Of a DNA stretch of 64,000 nucleotides, positions 34,653-45,251 are shown one piece after another. The stretch's first letter is position 1. Every line of letters begins with the position of its first letter. Origin of the DNA: Gaiellasilicea sp037720595 (GTDB lineage Bacteria; Actinomycetota; Thermoleophilia; Gaiellales; Gaiellaceae); the NCBI GenBank assembly GCA_037720595.1, contig JBBJLW010000001.1, forward strand, positions 159,213-223,212, in the 5' to 3' direction. The notes beneath the pieces were generated by a model, which saw only the letters and a program-made list of their open reading frames with translations, ran no database searches and was not told the origin of the DNA. The position numbers and the translations under genes were made by a program.

Positions 34653-34885
34653 GCTGTGCCACCCTCGATCTCGATCTCGAAGCTCTCGATCAGCGGGTTG
34701 GCGAGCAGTTGCTCGCACATCTCCTCGACCTGGAGTCGGGCCTCCTGCGAGGTCGGCGCCTCGACATCGAGGTCGATGAGGCGACCCACACGCGCGCCTC
34801 CGACCTCAAAACCGAGCGTTCGCAGTGAGCGACTGACCGCCTCCCCCTCGGGATCGAGAATGCCCGCCTTCGGTCGGACGAACAC
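34649..34885 (-). CDS. purS: FGAM synthase subunit PurS
   Basis: A 78-residue PurS, the small dimeric subunit that bridges PurL and PurQ. It has KAGILDPEGEAVSRSLRTLG and the C-terminal NPLIESFEIEIE. The GTG at 34885 gives a first strand three or four residues shorter than usual. A CTG at 34897 overlapping the purC stop would add LRAT and fit the family better; no ATG or GTG exists there. It overlaps purQ by four bases. Confidence 0.93.
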   Translation of the reverse strand: MFVRPKAGILDPEGEAVSRSLRTLGFEVGGARVGRLIDLDVEAPTSQEARLQVEEMCEQLLANPLIESFEIEIEGGTA

Positions 34886-34893
34886 GGTCGCCC

Positions 34894-35757
34894 TCAGCGG
34901 AGCACCACCTGCGGATCGGCGAGATACGCCGCGAACGCGATTCCGGTCAACAACTCGAACGCCTCGACGTAGCGCGCGCGGGTGCCCGCAACTACGTCGT
35001 CGGGAACGTCCGGGCCGGGATCGGTCTTGTCCCAGCCGAGGCTCTCGCAGTAGTCGCGGACGTACTGCTTGTCGTACGACGGTTGCGGACCTCCCGGCGC
35101 GTACTCAGAAGCGGGCCAGAAACGCGAGGAGTCGGGCGTCAGCACCTCGTCGCCGAGCACGAGCGTGCCCTCGGAATCGAGCCCGAGCTCGAACTTCGTG
35201 TCCGCGAGGATGATCCCGCGCGTCTCGGTATGGGCTGCGCCGAAGCGGTAGAGCGCAAGCGCGATCCGCTCGACCTCTTCGTAGAGATCCGAGCCGACGA
35301 GGGCTGCGGCAGCGTGCCTATCGATGTTCTCGTCGTGGCCGCTGGGCGCCTTCGTTGCCGCGGTGAGCAGCGGTTCGGGCAGCCGGTCGGATTCGCGCAG
35401 CCCGGCAGGAAGCGCGTGCCCGCAAACCGAGCCGGTCGCGCGATAGTCCTTCCAACCCGAGCCGGCGAGGTAGCCGCGCACTACACACTCGATCGGGAGC
35501 ATCTCGAGCCGGCGACACTCGAGCGAGCGGCCGTCGCCGTACAGCGCCAGCAGGTGGTTCGGGACGAGCTCGCTCGTACGTGCGAACCAGAAGGCCGAGA
35601 GGCCGGTCAACACCCGGCCCTTGTCGGGGATCTCGGTTGGCAGGATCACGTCGAAAGTGGAGATGCGGTCGGAGGCGGTCAGGAGCAACCGCTCGTCGTC
35701 GAGGGCATAGAGCTCCCGCACCTTGCCGCTACCGAGATGCACCCTCGCCTCAGGCAT
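34894..35757 (-). CDS. purC: SAICAR synthetase
   Basis: A 287-residue PurC that joins aspartate to CAIR with ATP. Motifs include GSGKVRELYAL, TASDRISTFDVILPTEIP, PIECVVRGYLAGSGWKDY and IILADTKFELGLD. The ATG at 35757 lies eight bases inside the 3' end of purB. It follows purB and precedes purS in the leftward block. The 287-residue length is that of the long (eukaryote/actinobacterium-like) SAICAR synthetases. Confidence 0.96.
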   Translation of the reverse strand: MPEARVHLGSGKVRELYALDDERLLLTASDRISTFDVILPTEIPDKGRVLTGLSAFWFARTSELVPNHLLALYGDGRSLECRRLEMLPIECVVRGYLAGSGWKDYRATGSVCGHALPAGLRESDRLPEPLLTAATKAPSGHDENIDRHAAAALVGSDLYEEVERIALALYRFGAAHTETRGIILADTKFELGLDSEGTLVLGDEVLTPDSSRFWPASEYAPGGPQPSYDKQYVRDYCESLGWDKTDPGPDVPDDVVAGTRARYVEAFELLTGIAFAAYLADPQVVLR

Positions 35758-37066
35758 GCGCGTGCTCCCGCTTACTCACGAGCGCTCGCAACCGCTCGAA
35801 GACGACGTCCACATGGCATGTATACGCGTCGAGCTCGAAGACAGCGTCCACCATCACGCGCCCCGCCAGCGCCGCGTCGGCTCGGACGAGCGTCGGAAAG
35901 TCGAGCCCTTCGTCCCACGCCCGCATCGCGTGCCGCTGCACGAGCCGGTATGCCTGGTCGCGCGCAAGACCCGACTCGACGAGCGCGAGCAACAGCCGCT
36001 GGCTGAAGTAGAGACCGTGGCTCGTGCCGAGGTTCTCACGCATCCGCTCGGTGCGAACGATGAGCCCTTCGACCAGCCACGTGAACCGGTCGAGCATGTA
36101 GTCGACGGCGAGAAACGCATCCGGGAGCACGACCCGCTCGGCAGACGAATGCGAGATGTCGCGCTCGTGCCAGAGAGCGACGTTCTCGAGCCCGACCACG
36201 GCGTAGCCGCGGACGACCCGCGCCAGCCCGCAGATCCGCTCGGCGACGATCGGATTGCGCTTGTGCGGCATCGCCGACGAGCCCTTCTGGCCACGACCGA
36301 ACGGTTCCTCGACCTCGCGCACCTCGGTTCGCGCCAGGTGGCGGATTTCCAGCGCGAAGCGCTCGAGCGAGGCCGCGAGCAGCGCCAAGGCGCTCACGAC
36401 CTCGGCGTGCCGGTCGCGCTGAAGGATCTGCGTCGAGCTCGGCGCAGGCTCGAGCCCGAGCCGCTCGCAGGCGATCCGCTCGACCTCCGGATCGGTGGCC
36501 GAATAGGTCCCGACCGCGCCGGAGAGCTTGCCGACGCGCATTCCCTCCAGCGCGCGGTCGACGCGCACCCGGTCGCGCTCGAGCGCGAAGGCCCAGCCGG
36601 CCAGCTTCAGGCCGAACGTCGTCGGCTCCGCGTGGACGCCGTGCGTCCGGCCGATCGTGAGCGTCTCCCGATGCTCCTCGGCGCGCCCTACCACGGCCGC
36701 GAGAGCGCGCTCGACTCCCGTGAGGATGAGCGCACCCGCCTCGCCGATCTGCAGTGCCAGTGCCGTGTCGACGACATCGGAGGACGTGAGCCCAAAGTGG
36801 AAGTAGCGACCTTCCGCGCCGAGCTGCTCGGCGACTGCGTCGACAAACGCGGCGACATCGTGGTGGGTTTCCGCCTCGATCTCAGCCACGCGGGCGGCCG
36901 AAGGAGGCACCGCGGCGGCGCGGATCGAGTCGACTGTCGCCCGCGGCACCGCCCCGTGCTCGGCCCAGCCGTCGAGCGCCGCCAGCTCCACCTCGAGCCA
37001 GCGCGCGAGCTTCGTCTCGTCCGACCAGATCCGGGCCATGGCCGGGCGGGAGTAGCGGGCGATCAC
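35750..37066 (-). CDS. purB: Adenylosuccinate lyase
   Basis: A 438-residue PurB acting twice in purine synthesis, releasing fumarate from SAICAR and from adenylosuccinate. The superfamily signature is GSSAMPHKRNPIVAE, with HFGLTSSDVVDTA and IGRTHGVHAEPTTFG forming the other active-site regions. The GTG at 37066 overlaps the purD stop (GTGA) and gives the expected IARYSRPAMARIWSDE beginning. Confidence 0.97.
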   Translation of the reverse strand: MIARYSRPAMARIWSDETKLARWLEVELAALDGWAEHGAVPRATVDSIRAAAVPPSAARVAEIEAETHHDVAAFVDAVAEQLGAEGRYFHFGLTSSDVVDTALALQIGEAGALILTGVERALAAVVGRAEEHRETLTIGRTHGVHAEPTTFGLKLAGWAFALERDRVRVDRALEGMRVGKLSGAVGTYSATDPEVERIACERLGLEPAPSSTQILQRDRHAEVVSALALLAASLERFALEIRHLARTEVREVEEPFGRGQKGSSAMPHKRNPIVAERICGLARVVRGYAVVGLENVALWHERDISHSSAERVVLPDAFLAVDYMLDRFTWLVEGLIVRTERMRENLGTSHGLYFSQRLLLALVESGLARDQAYRLVQRHAMRAWDEGLDFPTLVRADAALAGRVMVDAVFELDAYTCHVDVVFERLRALVSKREHAHA

Positions 37067-38319
37067 GTTTCGGAGTGTACGGAGCCCTCCGGCGGCACAG
37101 GCGCCTGGACTTCCGTCGCCGTAAGCGCGACGTCGTACCGCAGGCGCGCGCCGTCGAAAGCGATCCGCTCGCATCCAGCGTAGGCGCGCTGCCGCGCAAC
37201 GGCGATCGTCGGCCCGGTCGCGGTCACGTTCAGGATCCGGCCGCCGTTCGTGACGAGCTTGTCTCCATAGCGCGCCGTGCCTGCGTGGAAGACGAGCGCT
37301 CCGAGACTTTCGGCCTCCTCGACGCCCGTTATCTCCGAGCCGTGGTCGGCGCTTGCCGGGTAACCCTTCGCCGCCAGGACGACGGTCACCGCCGACCCCT
37401 CTCCCGCCGAGAGCTCGACGCCCGAAAGATCGCCGGTTGCCGCAGCCCTGAGCGCACCGACGAAGCCGCCGCCGAGCAGAGGCAGGATCGACTGCGTCTC
37501 CGGATCGCCGAAGCGGCAGTTGAACTCGAGCACCTTCGGCCCCTCCTCGGTCAGCATCAGCCCGGCGAAGAGCACTCCCACGAACGGCGCCCCGCGCCGC
37601 GCGAGCTCCTCGATCACGGGCCGGTGCACCAGTTCGACGAGCTCCTCAACCTCGGCGAGGCCGAAACCCGCAACCGGCGAGTACGAGCCCATCCCGCCCG
37701 TGTTCGGACCACTGTCGCCGTCGCCGAGCCGCTTGAAGTCCTGCGCGGCCGCGAGCGGAATCACGGTGCGACCGTCGGAGAGGGCGAAGACCGAAACCTC
37801 CTCGCCCTCGAGGAGCTCCTCGATCACGAGCGGCCCCTCGAACGCCGCAGCGGCAACGAGTGCGGCATCGACCTCCGCCGCCGTCCGGCACACGAAGACG
37901 CCCTTTCCGGCTGCGAGACCGTCGACCTTGACGACACAGGGAGCGCGCGCCACCGCGAGCGTCGCCGCGGTCGGAACCGACGCCGCTGCCAGTACCTCCT
38001 TCGCGAACGTCTTCGATCCTTCGATGCGCGCAGCCGCGCGTCCCGGTCCGAAGACGGCGATCCCCGCATGCCGCAACACGTCGGCTACGCCCGCCACGAG
38101 CGGCCCTTCCGGCCCGATCACGACGAGGTCGACAGCGAGCTCCCGGGCGAGAGCGAGCAGGCTCTCTCCGTCCTCGCCGCGCACCGGGTGGCAGCTGCCC
38201 AGCGCAGCGATTCCCGGATTCCCCGGAGCCGCGTGCAGCGCGTCGACCTCTCCTGCCTGGGCGAGCTTCCAGACGAGCGCGTGCTCGCGTCCGCCCGACC
38301 CGACGACGAGAACTCTCAA
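37063..38319 (-). CDS. purD: Phosphoribosylamine-glycine ligase
   Basis: A 418-residue GAR synthetase, ATP-grasp fold, that ligates glycine to phosphoribosylamine. It shows MRVLVVGSGGREHALVWKLA, VVKVDGLAAGKGVFV and VLEFNCRFGDPETQ. It is the first gene of the leftward purD-B-C-S-Q block; the promoter should lie in the 70 bp between 38319 and the divergent gene at 38389. Confidence 0.97.
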   Translation of the reverse strand: MRVLVVGSGGREHALVWKLAQAGEVDALHAAPGNPGIAALGSCHPVRGEDGESLLALARELAVDLVVIGPEGPLVAGVADVLRHAGIAVFGPGRAAARIEGSKTFAKEVLAAASVPTAATLAVARAPCVVKVDGLAAGKGVFVCRTAAEVDAALVAAAAFEGPLVIEELLEGEEVSVFALSDGRTVIPLAAAQDFKRLGDGDSGPNTGGMGSYSPVAGFGLAEVEELVELVHRPVIEELARRGAPFVGVLFAGLMLTEEGPKVLEFNCRFGDPETQSILPLLGGGFVGALRAAATGDLSGVELSAGEGSAVTVVLAAKGYPASADHGSEITGVEEAESLGALVFHAGTARYGDKLVTNGGRILNVTATGPTIAVARQRAYAGCERIAFDGARLRYDVALTATEVQAPVPPEGSVHSET

Positions 38320-38388
38320 GGCGGGCCGAGTCTACTCCCGGAGCCAGACTGTGTTTGGAGCCGGCACAGCCGGCGCATGAGGTGGCGC

Positions 38389-38706
38389 ATGAGCCAGAAC
38401 GAGCCAGGTCTCGAGCTGCACGGGTGGGAAACCCGCTGGCAGGAGCTCGAAACGACGTTCGAGGAGGATCCTGCGGGCGCGCTGCCGGAGGCCTGCGACT
38501 TCGTCGAGCAGACGCTCCGCGAGAGCGAGCTCGATCCCGAGTCCACCACGGCCGAGCCCGGCGAGCTCCAGAGCGCGTACGCGGCGGCCCGTGAGACCGC
38601 GAACCGGATCGAGCGCGGCGAAGACGTCGACCCCGGCGACATCGGCGCCGCAATCGAGAACCTCCGCGCGGTCTACGACACGCTGCGCGCCACCCGCCCC
38701 GGCTGA
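38389..38706 (+). CDS. Small acidic hypothetical protein
   Basis: A 105-residue acidic, helical protein: WETRWQELETTFEEDPAGAL, EACDFVEQTLRESELD and ETANRIERGEDVDPGDIGAA are visible. No cysteine pair, signal or membrane segment. The ATG at 38389 has a GAGGTGG Shine-Dalgarno; an ATG at 38377 is also in frame but is preceded by a GCCGGC-ACA-GCCGGC hairpin. Family unknown. It is divergent from purD and convergent with purA. Confidence 0.65.
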   Translation: MSQNEPGLELHGWETRWQELETTFEEDPAGALPEACDFVEQTLRESELDPESTTAEPGELQSAYAAARETANRIERGEDVDPGDIGAAIENLRAVYDTLRATRPG

Positions 38707-38737
38707 CCCGAACAGCCCGGGCGCGAACGCCGGGCAG

Positions 38738-40009
<1,272 letters not shown>

Positions 40010-40043
40010 GCGCCGGAGTGTTGCACGCCCGTCAGCCTCGAAG

Positions 40044-41078
40044 TCAGCTCAGCCGCTTCAGCAGCCCGAGCGCCTGCTGGTTCCACGGGACCCGGTGGGT
40101 CGTTCCGGCCGAGCCCGCGCGGTCGCGGTTCGCGAGATACCAGTCGTACGTCTCGATCAGCGTCCGCGCATTCGACCGCTGCGGCGTCCAGCCGAGCAAC
40201 CGCTCCGCCTTCTCGGTCGAGACGAAGGAGTCCTTGTGCGCGGTCTTGTAGTGCCACTCGGCGAGAGGCGAGACGCGTAATCGCTCGAGGACATGCAACG
40301 CGAACTCGGCCGGTCGCACCGGGACGGGCGTCAACCGCGAGTCGGAGCCGGCGTGATCGATCAGCGCCTGCAGATCCTGCCGCACGGTTCCGAAGTCGCT
40401 CGCTCCGACGTTCAGCGCTTCGCCGCCGACGCCGGCCGCCGAGAACGAGCGGACGATCGCGTCGACCAGATCCTCGACGGCGAGCAGCTGATAGCGGTTA
40501 GCCCCCGCTCCGAGCGTGTAGATCCGCCGGCTCTCGCGCACCCAGTCGAAGAGAATCTCGAAGACGCCGAGCCGCTCGGCTCCGACAAACGTCTTCGGAC
40601 GAACGATCACCGTCTCCAGCCCGCGGCCCGCGAACGCGCGGGCTACTTCCTCGGCCCGGATCTTCGACGCGCCGTACCAGCCGACGCCGACGAGCGGGTC
40701 GCTCTCGACGATCGGATGGCGAACGGGAATGCCGTAGACCGCCGTTGTGGAGACGAAGACGACGCGCCGGACGCCTGCTTCGAGCGCTGCCGCCAGGACG
40801 TTTGCAGTGCCGTCTACGTTGACCGAGAAGATCGACTCGCGCGATGCCTGAATCGGAAGCGCGGCTGCGGCATGCACGACGATCTCGGCGCCGGCGACGA
40901 GCTCCCGTACCGCCGCCGGGTCGCGGACATCTCCCCGCAGCTCCTCGACAGCCGCCTCGAGACCGCGATCGTCGAGGGGAACGACGTCGAGCGTGCGCAC
41001 CGTCTCGCCGTCCACGAGCAGACGTCGCGCGAGATGCAGGCCGAGGAAACCAGCGCCGCCGGAGATCGCGACAGTCAT
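40044..41078 (-). CDS. NAD-dependent epimerase/dehydratase
   Basis: A 344-residue extended short-chain dehydrogenase. The Rossmann motif is ISGGAGFLGLHLARRLL. The catalytic region is FVSTTAVYGIP with Tyr-x3-Lys in WYGASKIRAEEVARAF, and the C-terminal substrate domain has LLGWTPQRSNARTLIETYDW. It probably modifies a nucleotide sugar or related polyol; the substrate is unknown. The ATG at 41078 overlaps the upstream methyltransferase stop (ATGA), so the two are translationally coupled. Confidence 0.88.
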   Translation of the reverse strand: MTVAISGGAGFLGLHLARRLLVDGETVRTLDVVPLDDRGLEAAVEELRGDVRDPAAVRELVAGAEIVVHAAAALPIQASRESIFSVNVDGTANVLAAALEAGVRRVVFVSTTAVYGIPVRHPIVESDPLVGVGWYGASKIRAEEVARAFAGRGLETVIVRPKTFVGAERLGVFEILFDWVRESRRIYTLGAGANRYQLLAVEDLVDAIVRSFSAAGVGGEALNVGASDFGTVRQDLQALIDHAGSDSRLTPVPVRPAEFALHVLERLRVSPLAEWHYKTAHKDSFVSTEKAERLLGWTPQRSNARTLIETYDWYLANRDRAGSAGTTHRVPWNQQALGLLKRLS

Positions 41079-42202
41079 GAGGTCGAGAGCAGCCGTTCTA
41101 ACGCAGGGTCGAGCCCGAAGGAGTCGCGCAGAGCCTCGTACGAACGCCGCGCGTCCGGTCCGGGCCGCCGGCCTCGAACGGCTCGGATGAGCACGTTCTT
41201 CGGCGTGTGCTCGAGCTCGACGAATTCGACGAGCTGCGTCCGGTACCCCGCGAGCTCGAGCAACTGCGCCCGTAAAGCGTCGGTCACGAGCGCCGCAAAG
41301 CGCTCCTTCGCGAGGCCGTGACGGAGAAGCGGCGCCAGCAGATCGCTGCGGATCTGCCCGTAAGCCTCCTTCTGGCAGCACGGGACGGCGAGGATCACGT
41401 CTGCCCCCCAGCGCACGGCCTGCGCGAGCGCGTCGTCCGTCGCCGTATCGCACGCGTGCAAGCTGACCACGAGATCGACCTTCTCCTCCGCGTCGAAGCT
41501 CGCGATCTCGCCGAGCTGGAAGCGCAGCCCGGCGGCGGCGGAACGGTCAGCGAGCACCGTGCACGCCTCGATCACGTCTTGCTTCAGGTCGAGGCCTACG
41601 ATCTCGACTTCCCGTCCGTGGATCACGGTGAGCAAGTGGTGGAGCGCGAACGTCAGATACGACTTGCCGCAGCCGAAATCGACGATCCGGAGCGTTCCCC
41701 CGGCGGGAAGCGACGGCACGACATCCTCGACGAGCTCGAGGAAGCGGTTCACCTGACGGAACTTGTCGTAGCGGCTCTTCCGCACCTGACCTGCCGCGGT
41801 CATCACCCCGAGCTCGACGAGAAACGGCACGGGTGTCCCCTCCTCGAGGAGGTAGCGCTTGCGGCGGTCGTGAATGCGGCTCGCATTCGGGCGCGTCGGC
41901 GCGTGCCGGAGCACCTTCTCTCCGAGTATCTGCCAATCGGCCTCGGGGCTCTGGAGCAGCGCCTGGCCGTACTCGGCGAGCAGCTCCTCGATGCGCTCAC
42001 GCGCCGCCGTCACACCGAGATTCTCGTGTGTCGCTCTGTCGACGAGGTGGCTCGTGAAACGGTAGAAGTCCTGGTCTCGCAGCTCGACGGGCTCGACGAC
42101 GATGCGCGCCGGCAACCCTGATCCGCGCGGTTTCGACAGTACCGCGCGCGTGAGTTGTCCTTCGGCAAAGAGCCGAGCGAGAAGCTCGTCGAAGCCAGCC
42201 AT
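41075..42202 (-). CDS. SAM-dependent methyltransferase (Methyltransf_32-like)
   Basis: A 375-residue class I methyltransferase. The SAM motif I is RIVDFGCGKSYLTFALHHLL, followed by VGLDLKQDVIEAC and VSLHACDTATDDALA, which are characteristic of the Methyltransf_32 group. PCCQKE follows at motif IV-like position. The N-terminal 150 residues are an additional domain (ILGEKVLRHAPTRPNASR) seen in this subgroup. The target is unknown, possibly RNA or protein. It is coupled to the epimerase downstream. Confidence 0.82.
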   Translation of the reverse strand: MAGFDELLARLFAEGQLTRAVLSKPRGSGLPARIVVEPVELRDQDFYRFTSHLVDRATHENLGVTAARERIEELLAEYGQALLQSPEADWQILGEKVLRHAPTRPNASRIHDRRKRYLLEEGTPVPFLVELGVMTAAGQVRKSRYDKFRQVNRFLELVEDVVPSLPAGGTLRIVDFGCGKSYLTFALHHLLTVIHGREVEIVGLDLKQDVIEACTVLADRSAAAGLRFQLGEIASFDAEEKVDLVVSLHACDTATDDALAQAVRWGADVILAVPCCQKEAYGQIRSDLLAPLLRHGLAKERFAALVTDALRAQLLELAGYRTQLVEFVELEHTPKNVLIRAVRGRRPGPDARRSYEALRDSFGLDPALERLLSTS

Positions 42203-42268
42203 GACGACATCATGAGCCTCGCGGCCGCCACCGAGGGACCGTCCCTCGAAGTGCGGCTTCGCGGAGCG

Positions 42269-43621
42269 CTAGAGCCCGTACGTCTCGAGCAGCCGGAGCC
42301 AGAGCTCGCTGCGTGTCGGAAACGCCGGCACCGCATGCCAGAGCGTCTCGAGCGGCAGCTCGGCGACGACGGCGATCGTCGCGGCGTGCAGCGCATCGGC
42401 CACCACCGCGCCAGTGAAGGTCGCGCCGACGATCACGCCGCGATCCTCGTCGACGACGAGCCGCGCCGTCCCGGGCGTGTCCCGGCCGACGAAGCTGCTT
42501 CCAGCGTTCTCGCTCGTGCCGACATCGACGGCGCTGACGTTCAATCCGGCCTCCCTCGCCCCCGCGAACGTGTAGCCGACCGCGGCAACCTGCGGGTCGG
42601 TGAAGATCACGCGCGGCGAGAGTGCGCCGTCCGAGCGGATCTCGACCTGCTTGCCGAGAATCGCATCGGCTGCGAGCCGTGCCTGGTACTTGCCCATGTG
42701 CGTGAGCAGCGAGCGCCCGTTCACGTCGCCGATCGCAAAGAGCCAGTCGTGCCTGCTCGAGCGAAGATCGCCACCGACCTCGATCGACGTACTCGGCTCG
42801 AGTCCGATCGTCTCGAGCCCAAGATCCTGCGTGGCCGGCTTGCGGCCGACGGCGACCAGGAGCTCGGAGCCGCGCGCCTCCGTCCCGTCCTCGAGCTCGA
42901 CCGTCACCTCGCCGTTTCGCGTGACCGAGACTGCCTTCTTGCCGGTTCGAACGTCGACGCCTGCGGCACGCAGCGCCGCCTCGACCTGCTCGGACGCGAA
43001 TTCCTCCTCGCGCGAGATCAAGCGCGGCAGCCCTTCGACCACGGTCACCCGCGACCCCAGCGAGGCCCAGGCCTGCGCGAGCTCAACTCCGACCACGCCG
43101 CCGCCCAGGATCACGAGGCTGGCCGGCACCGCCGCTGCCGTGGTCGCTTCGCGGTTCGTCCACGGCCGCGATTCCGCGAGCCCGGGAATCGGCGGCATGG
43201 CCGCCCCGCTCCCGGTCGCGACGACGACGGCCTTGCGCGCCTCGAGGACGTCGTCTCCGACCTCGACTCGCCGCTCGCCCACGAATCGACCAAACCCGCG
43301 GACGAGCATCACGCCGCGCTCCTCGAGCCACGGCAGCTGCGACACATCGTCGAGCTCGTGAATCACCTCGTCTCGCCGAGCAAGCACTACAGCAGGATCC
43401 GGGCCCGTTACGGTCAGCCCCGGAACTCGCCGGACTTCTGCCGCCAACTCGCCCGGCCGGAGCAACGCCTTCGAGGGCATGCACGCGTAGTAGGAGCATT
43501 CGCCTCCGACGAGGTGCGACTCGACGAGAGCGACGCCGAGCCCGGCCTCGCCGAGCCGGCCGGCGACGACCTCGCCGGCCGGGCCTGCGCCGAGAACGAC
43601 GACATCGAAGGCGCGATCCAC
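42269..43621 (-). CDS. Lpd-like FAD/NAD disulfide oxidoreductase
   Basis: A 450-residue flavoprotein of the pyridine-nucleotide disulfide oxidoreductase class I family. The FAD site is DVVVLGAGPAGEVVAGRL, the NAD site SLVILGGGVVGVELAQAW, and the second FAD motif LFAIGDVNG. The redox pair Cys42 and Cys47 lies in GGECSYYACMPSKAL, a C-x4-C spacing as usual but with SYYA in place of LNVG. That marks a non-canonical subgroup distinct from dihydrolipoamide dehydrogenase. The C-terminal His is in WHAVPAFPTRSE. The GTG at 43621 is chosen by family N-terminus. Disulfide substrate unknown. Confidence 0.87.
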   Translation of the reverse strand: MDRAFDVVVLGAGPAGEVVAGRLGEAGLGVALVESHLVGGECSYYACMPSKALLRPGELAAEVRRVPGLTVTGPDPAVVLARRDEVIHELDDVSQLPWLEERGVMLVRGFGRFVGERRVEVGDDVLEARKAVVVATGSGAAMPPIPGLAESRPWTNREATTAAAVPASLVILGGGVVGVELAQAWASLGSRVTVVEGLPRLISREEEFASEQVEAALRAAGVDVRTGKKAVSVTRNGEVTVELEDGTEARGSELLVAVGRKPATQDLGLETIGLEPSTSIEVGGDLRSSRHDWLFAIGDVNGRSLLTHMGKYQARLAADAILGKQVEIRSDGALSPRVIFTDPQVAAVGYTFAGAREAGLNVSAVDVGTSENAGSSFVGRDTPGTARLVVDEDRGVIVGATFTGAVVADALHAATIAVVAELPLETLWHAVPAFPTRSELWLRLLETYGL

Positions 43622-43666
43622 GCGCCGATCCTCGCACAGAGGATCTAACGACCGCGTTAACAGCCT

Positions 43667-44731
43667 ATGCTCGCGCGCGTGAAGGTCGTCGTCTCGCCCG
43701 ACTCGTTCACGGGCACGCTTGCAGCGGCCGATGCGGCGAAGGCGATCGCCTTCGGTTGGAGCTCGATCCGGCCCGACGACGAACTCATGCTCGTGCCGAT
43801 GGCCGACGGCGGCGAGGGAACGATCGAAGTGGTCGCAGCGGCCGTCCCCGGTGCGCAACGGCACGAGACCGCGGTGCTCGACGCGCGCGGCCGTCCGATC
43901 TCGGCCGGCTGGCTCGCGCTACCGGGAGGCCGCGCTCTCATCGAGGTGGCGCGAGCCTGCGGTCTCTCCCAGCTTGCGCCCGAGGATCGAGATCCTGTGA
44001 CCGCGACCTCCTTTGGCATCGGCCAGCTCATACTCGCAGCGCGTACCGCAGGCCACCGCGAGGTCGTCGTCGGCCTCGGCGGAAGCGCGACCGTCGACGG
44101 TGGCGCGGGAGCCGCCCATGCGCTCGGCCACGGCTTGGTAAGCCGCTCCGGCGCGTTAGAGCGTGTTCACAGAGGGGAGCCGCTCGGCGCGACCGTCGTC
44201 GCCGCTGCGGACGTGAGCTCTCCCCTGCTCGGGTCGGACGGGGCGGTTGCGTGCTTCGCGCCCCAGAAGGGCGCGTCGGCGGCTGATCTGCCGGTGCTCG
44301 AGCGCTCGCTCGAGCGGCTCGCCGACATCGTCGAGCGCGACCTCGACGGCGGCCCATGGCGCGATCTGCCGGGCGCCGGCGCAGCCGGCGGGCTCGGCTT
44401 CGGGCTGGCAGCGTTCTGCGGCGCCCGGATCGCACCGGGGGCGGCAATCGTCGCGGAGTTCGTCGGACTGGCCGCTGCGCTCGACGGCGCTTCGCTCGTG
44501 GTCACCGGCGAGGGCGCGCTCGACCGCCAGACCGCGACGGGCAAGGTGCCCGCCTACGTGCTGAGTCTCGCCCGCCCCCGAGGGCTGAAGGTGCTCGCAA
44601 TCGCGGGGCGGCTCGAGGACGGAGCCGGTGATCCCTTCGATGCCGTCGCCGAGCTCGGAGCAGACGGGTTGCGCCGGCCAGCCGAGCTGTTGACGGCTCG
44701 AGCGACCGAGCTCGCGCGCACGATCGTCTAA
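43667..44731 (+). CDS. Glycerate kinase (GlxK/GarK family)
   Basis: A 354-residue glycerate kinase that phosphorylates D-glycerate, linking glyoxylate or serine metabolism to glycolysis. It shows VVVSPDSFTGTLAAADAAKA, VPMADGGEGTIEVVAAA and VTGEGALDRQTATGKVP. ATG at 43667 is listed; GTG at 43679 (VKVVVSPDSF) fits the family N-terminus exactly, and a TATGCT box just upstream of it would make a leaderless message from that GTG. It is divergent from the Lpd-like gene. Confidence 0.9.
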   Translation: MLARVKVVVSPDSFTGTLAAADAAKAIAFGWSSIRPDDELMLVPMADGGEGTIEVVAAAVPGAQRHETAVLDARGRPISAGWLALPGGRALIEVARACGLSQLAPEDRDPVTATSFGIGQLILAARTAGHREVVVGLGGSATVDGGAGAAHALGHGLVSRSGALERVHRGEPLGATVVAAADVSSPLLGSDGAVACFAPQKGASAADLPVLERSLERLADIVERDLDGGPWRDLPGAGAAGGLGFGLAAFCGARIAPGAAIVAEFVGLAAALDGASLVVTGEGALDRQTATGKVPAYVLSLARPRGLKVLAIAGRLEDGAGDPFDAVAELGADGLRRPAELLTARATELARTIV

Positions 44732-44741
44732 CCCGAGGACA

Positions 44742-45251
44742 TCACCCCTTCTCCTCGGTCTCGAGCCGCTCGATCCGGGCGCTCCCGTCCTCGTCGAGGT
44801 CGATCACGGCGTAGAGCTGTCCGCGACTGATCGAGCTCTCGATCTCCTCCGCCCGGTCTGTGCTCGCGTAGTAGGTCTCGATCCCGTACTCGACAGCGAC
44901 GGAGCCGCCGGCCGTCGCATCGCTGCGGGCGCGACCGCAGATTGCGTCGCCGCTCGACGGTCGCTCGGCGAGTGCGGAACCGGCCCGCCACTCGTTCTCG
45001 CCCGCCTCGTAGAGCAGCGCGCACATCCGCTCGCCACGAGTGACGTCGAAACTGACCGGGAGCGACGAGATCTCGTAACGGAGAACCACGTAGTTGCCGC
45101 GGAAGATGTCCAGCGGATCGACCGGCTGGGCCTTCAGGCGAATCTCGCGGCCGAAGGCGAGGTCGGCGGCGGCGAGTCCGGCCAGCCCGAGCGGAATGGC
45201 AACCTGCGCCAGGACGACGGCGAGAAGCGCAAGTTTCCGCCGGTGGCTCAT
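44742..45251 (-). CDS. GDYXXLXY-motif membrane-anchored protein
   Basis: A 169-residue protein with one N-terminal transmembrane segment (LLAVVLAQVAIPLGLAGL) and the family motif FRGNYVVLRYEIS, a variant of GDYxxLxY. The remainder is an extracytoplasmic domain with two cysteines. Its ATG overlaps the stop of the upstream DUF2157 gene (ATGA); the two families are regularly found together, and in some genomes fused. Function is unknown, probably a membrane complex. Confidence 0.87.
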   Translation of the reverse strand: MSHRRKLALLAVVLAQVAIPLGLAGLAAADLAFGREIRLKAQPVDPLDIFRGNYVVLRYEISSLPVSFDVTRGERMCALLYEAGENEWRAGSALAERPSSGDAICGRARSDATAGGSVAVEYGIETYYASTDRAEEIESSISRGQLYAVIDLDEDGSARIERLETEEKG

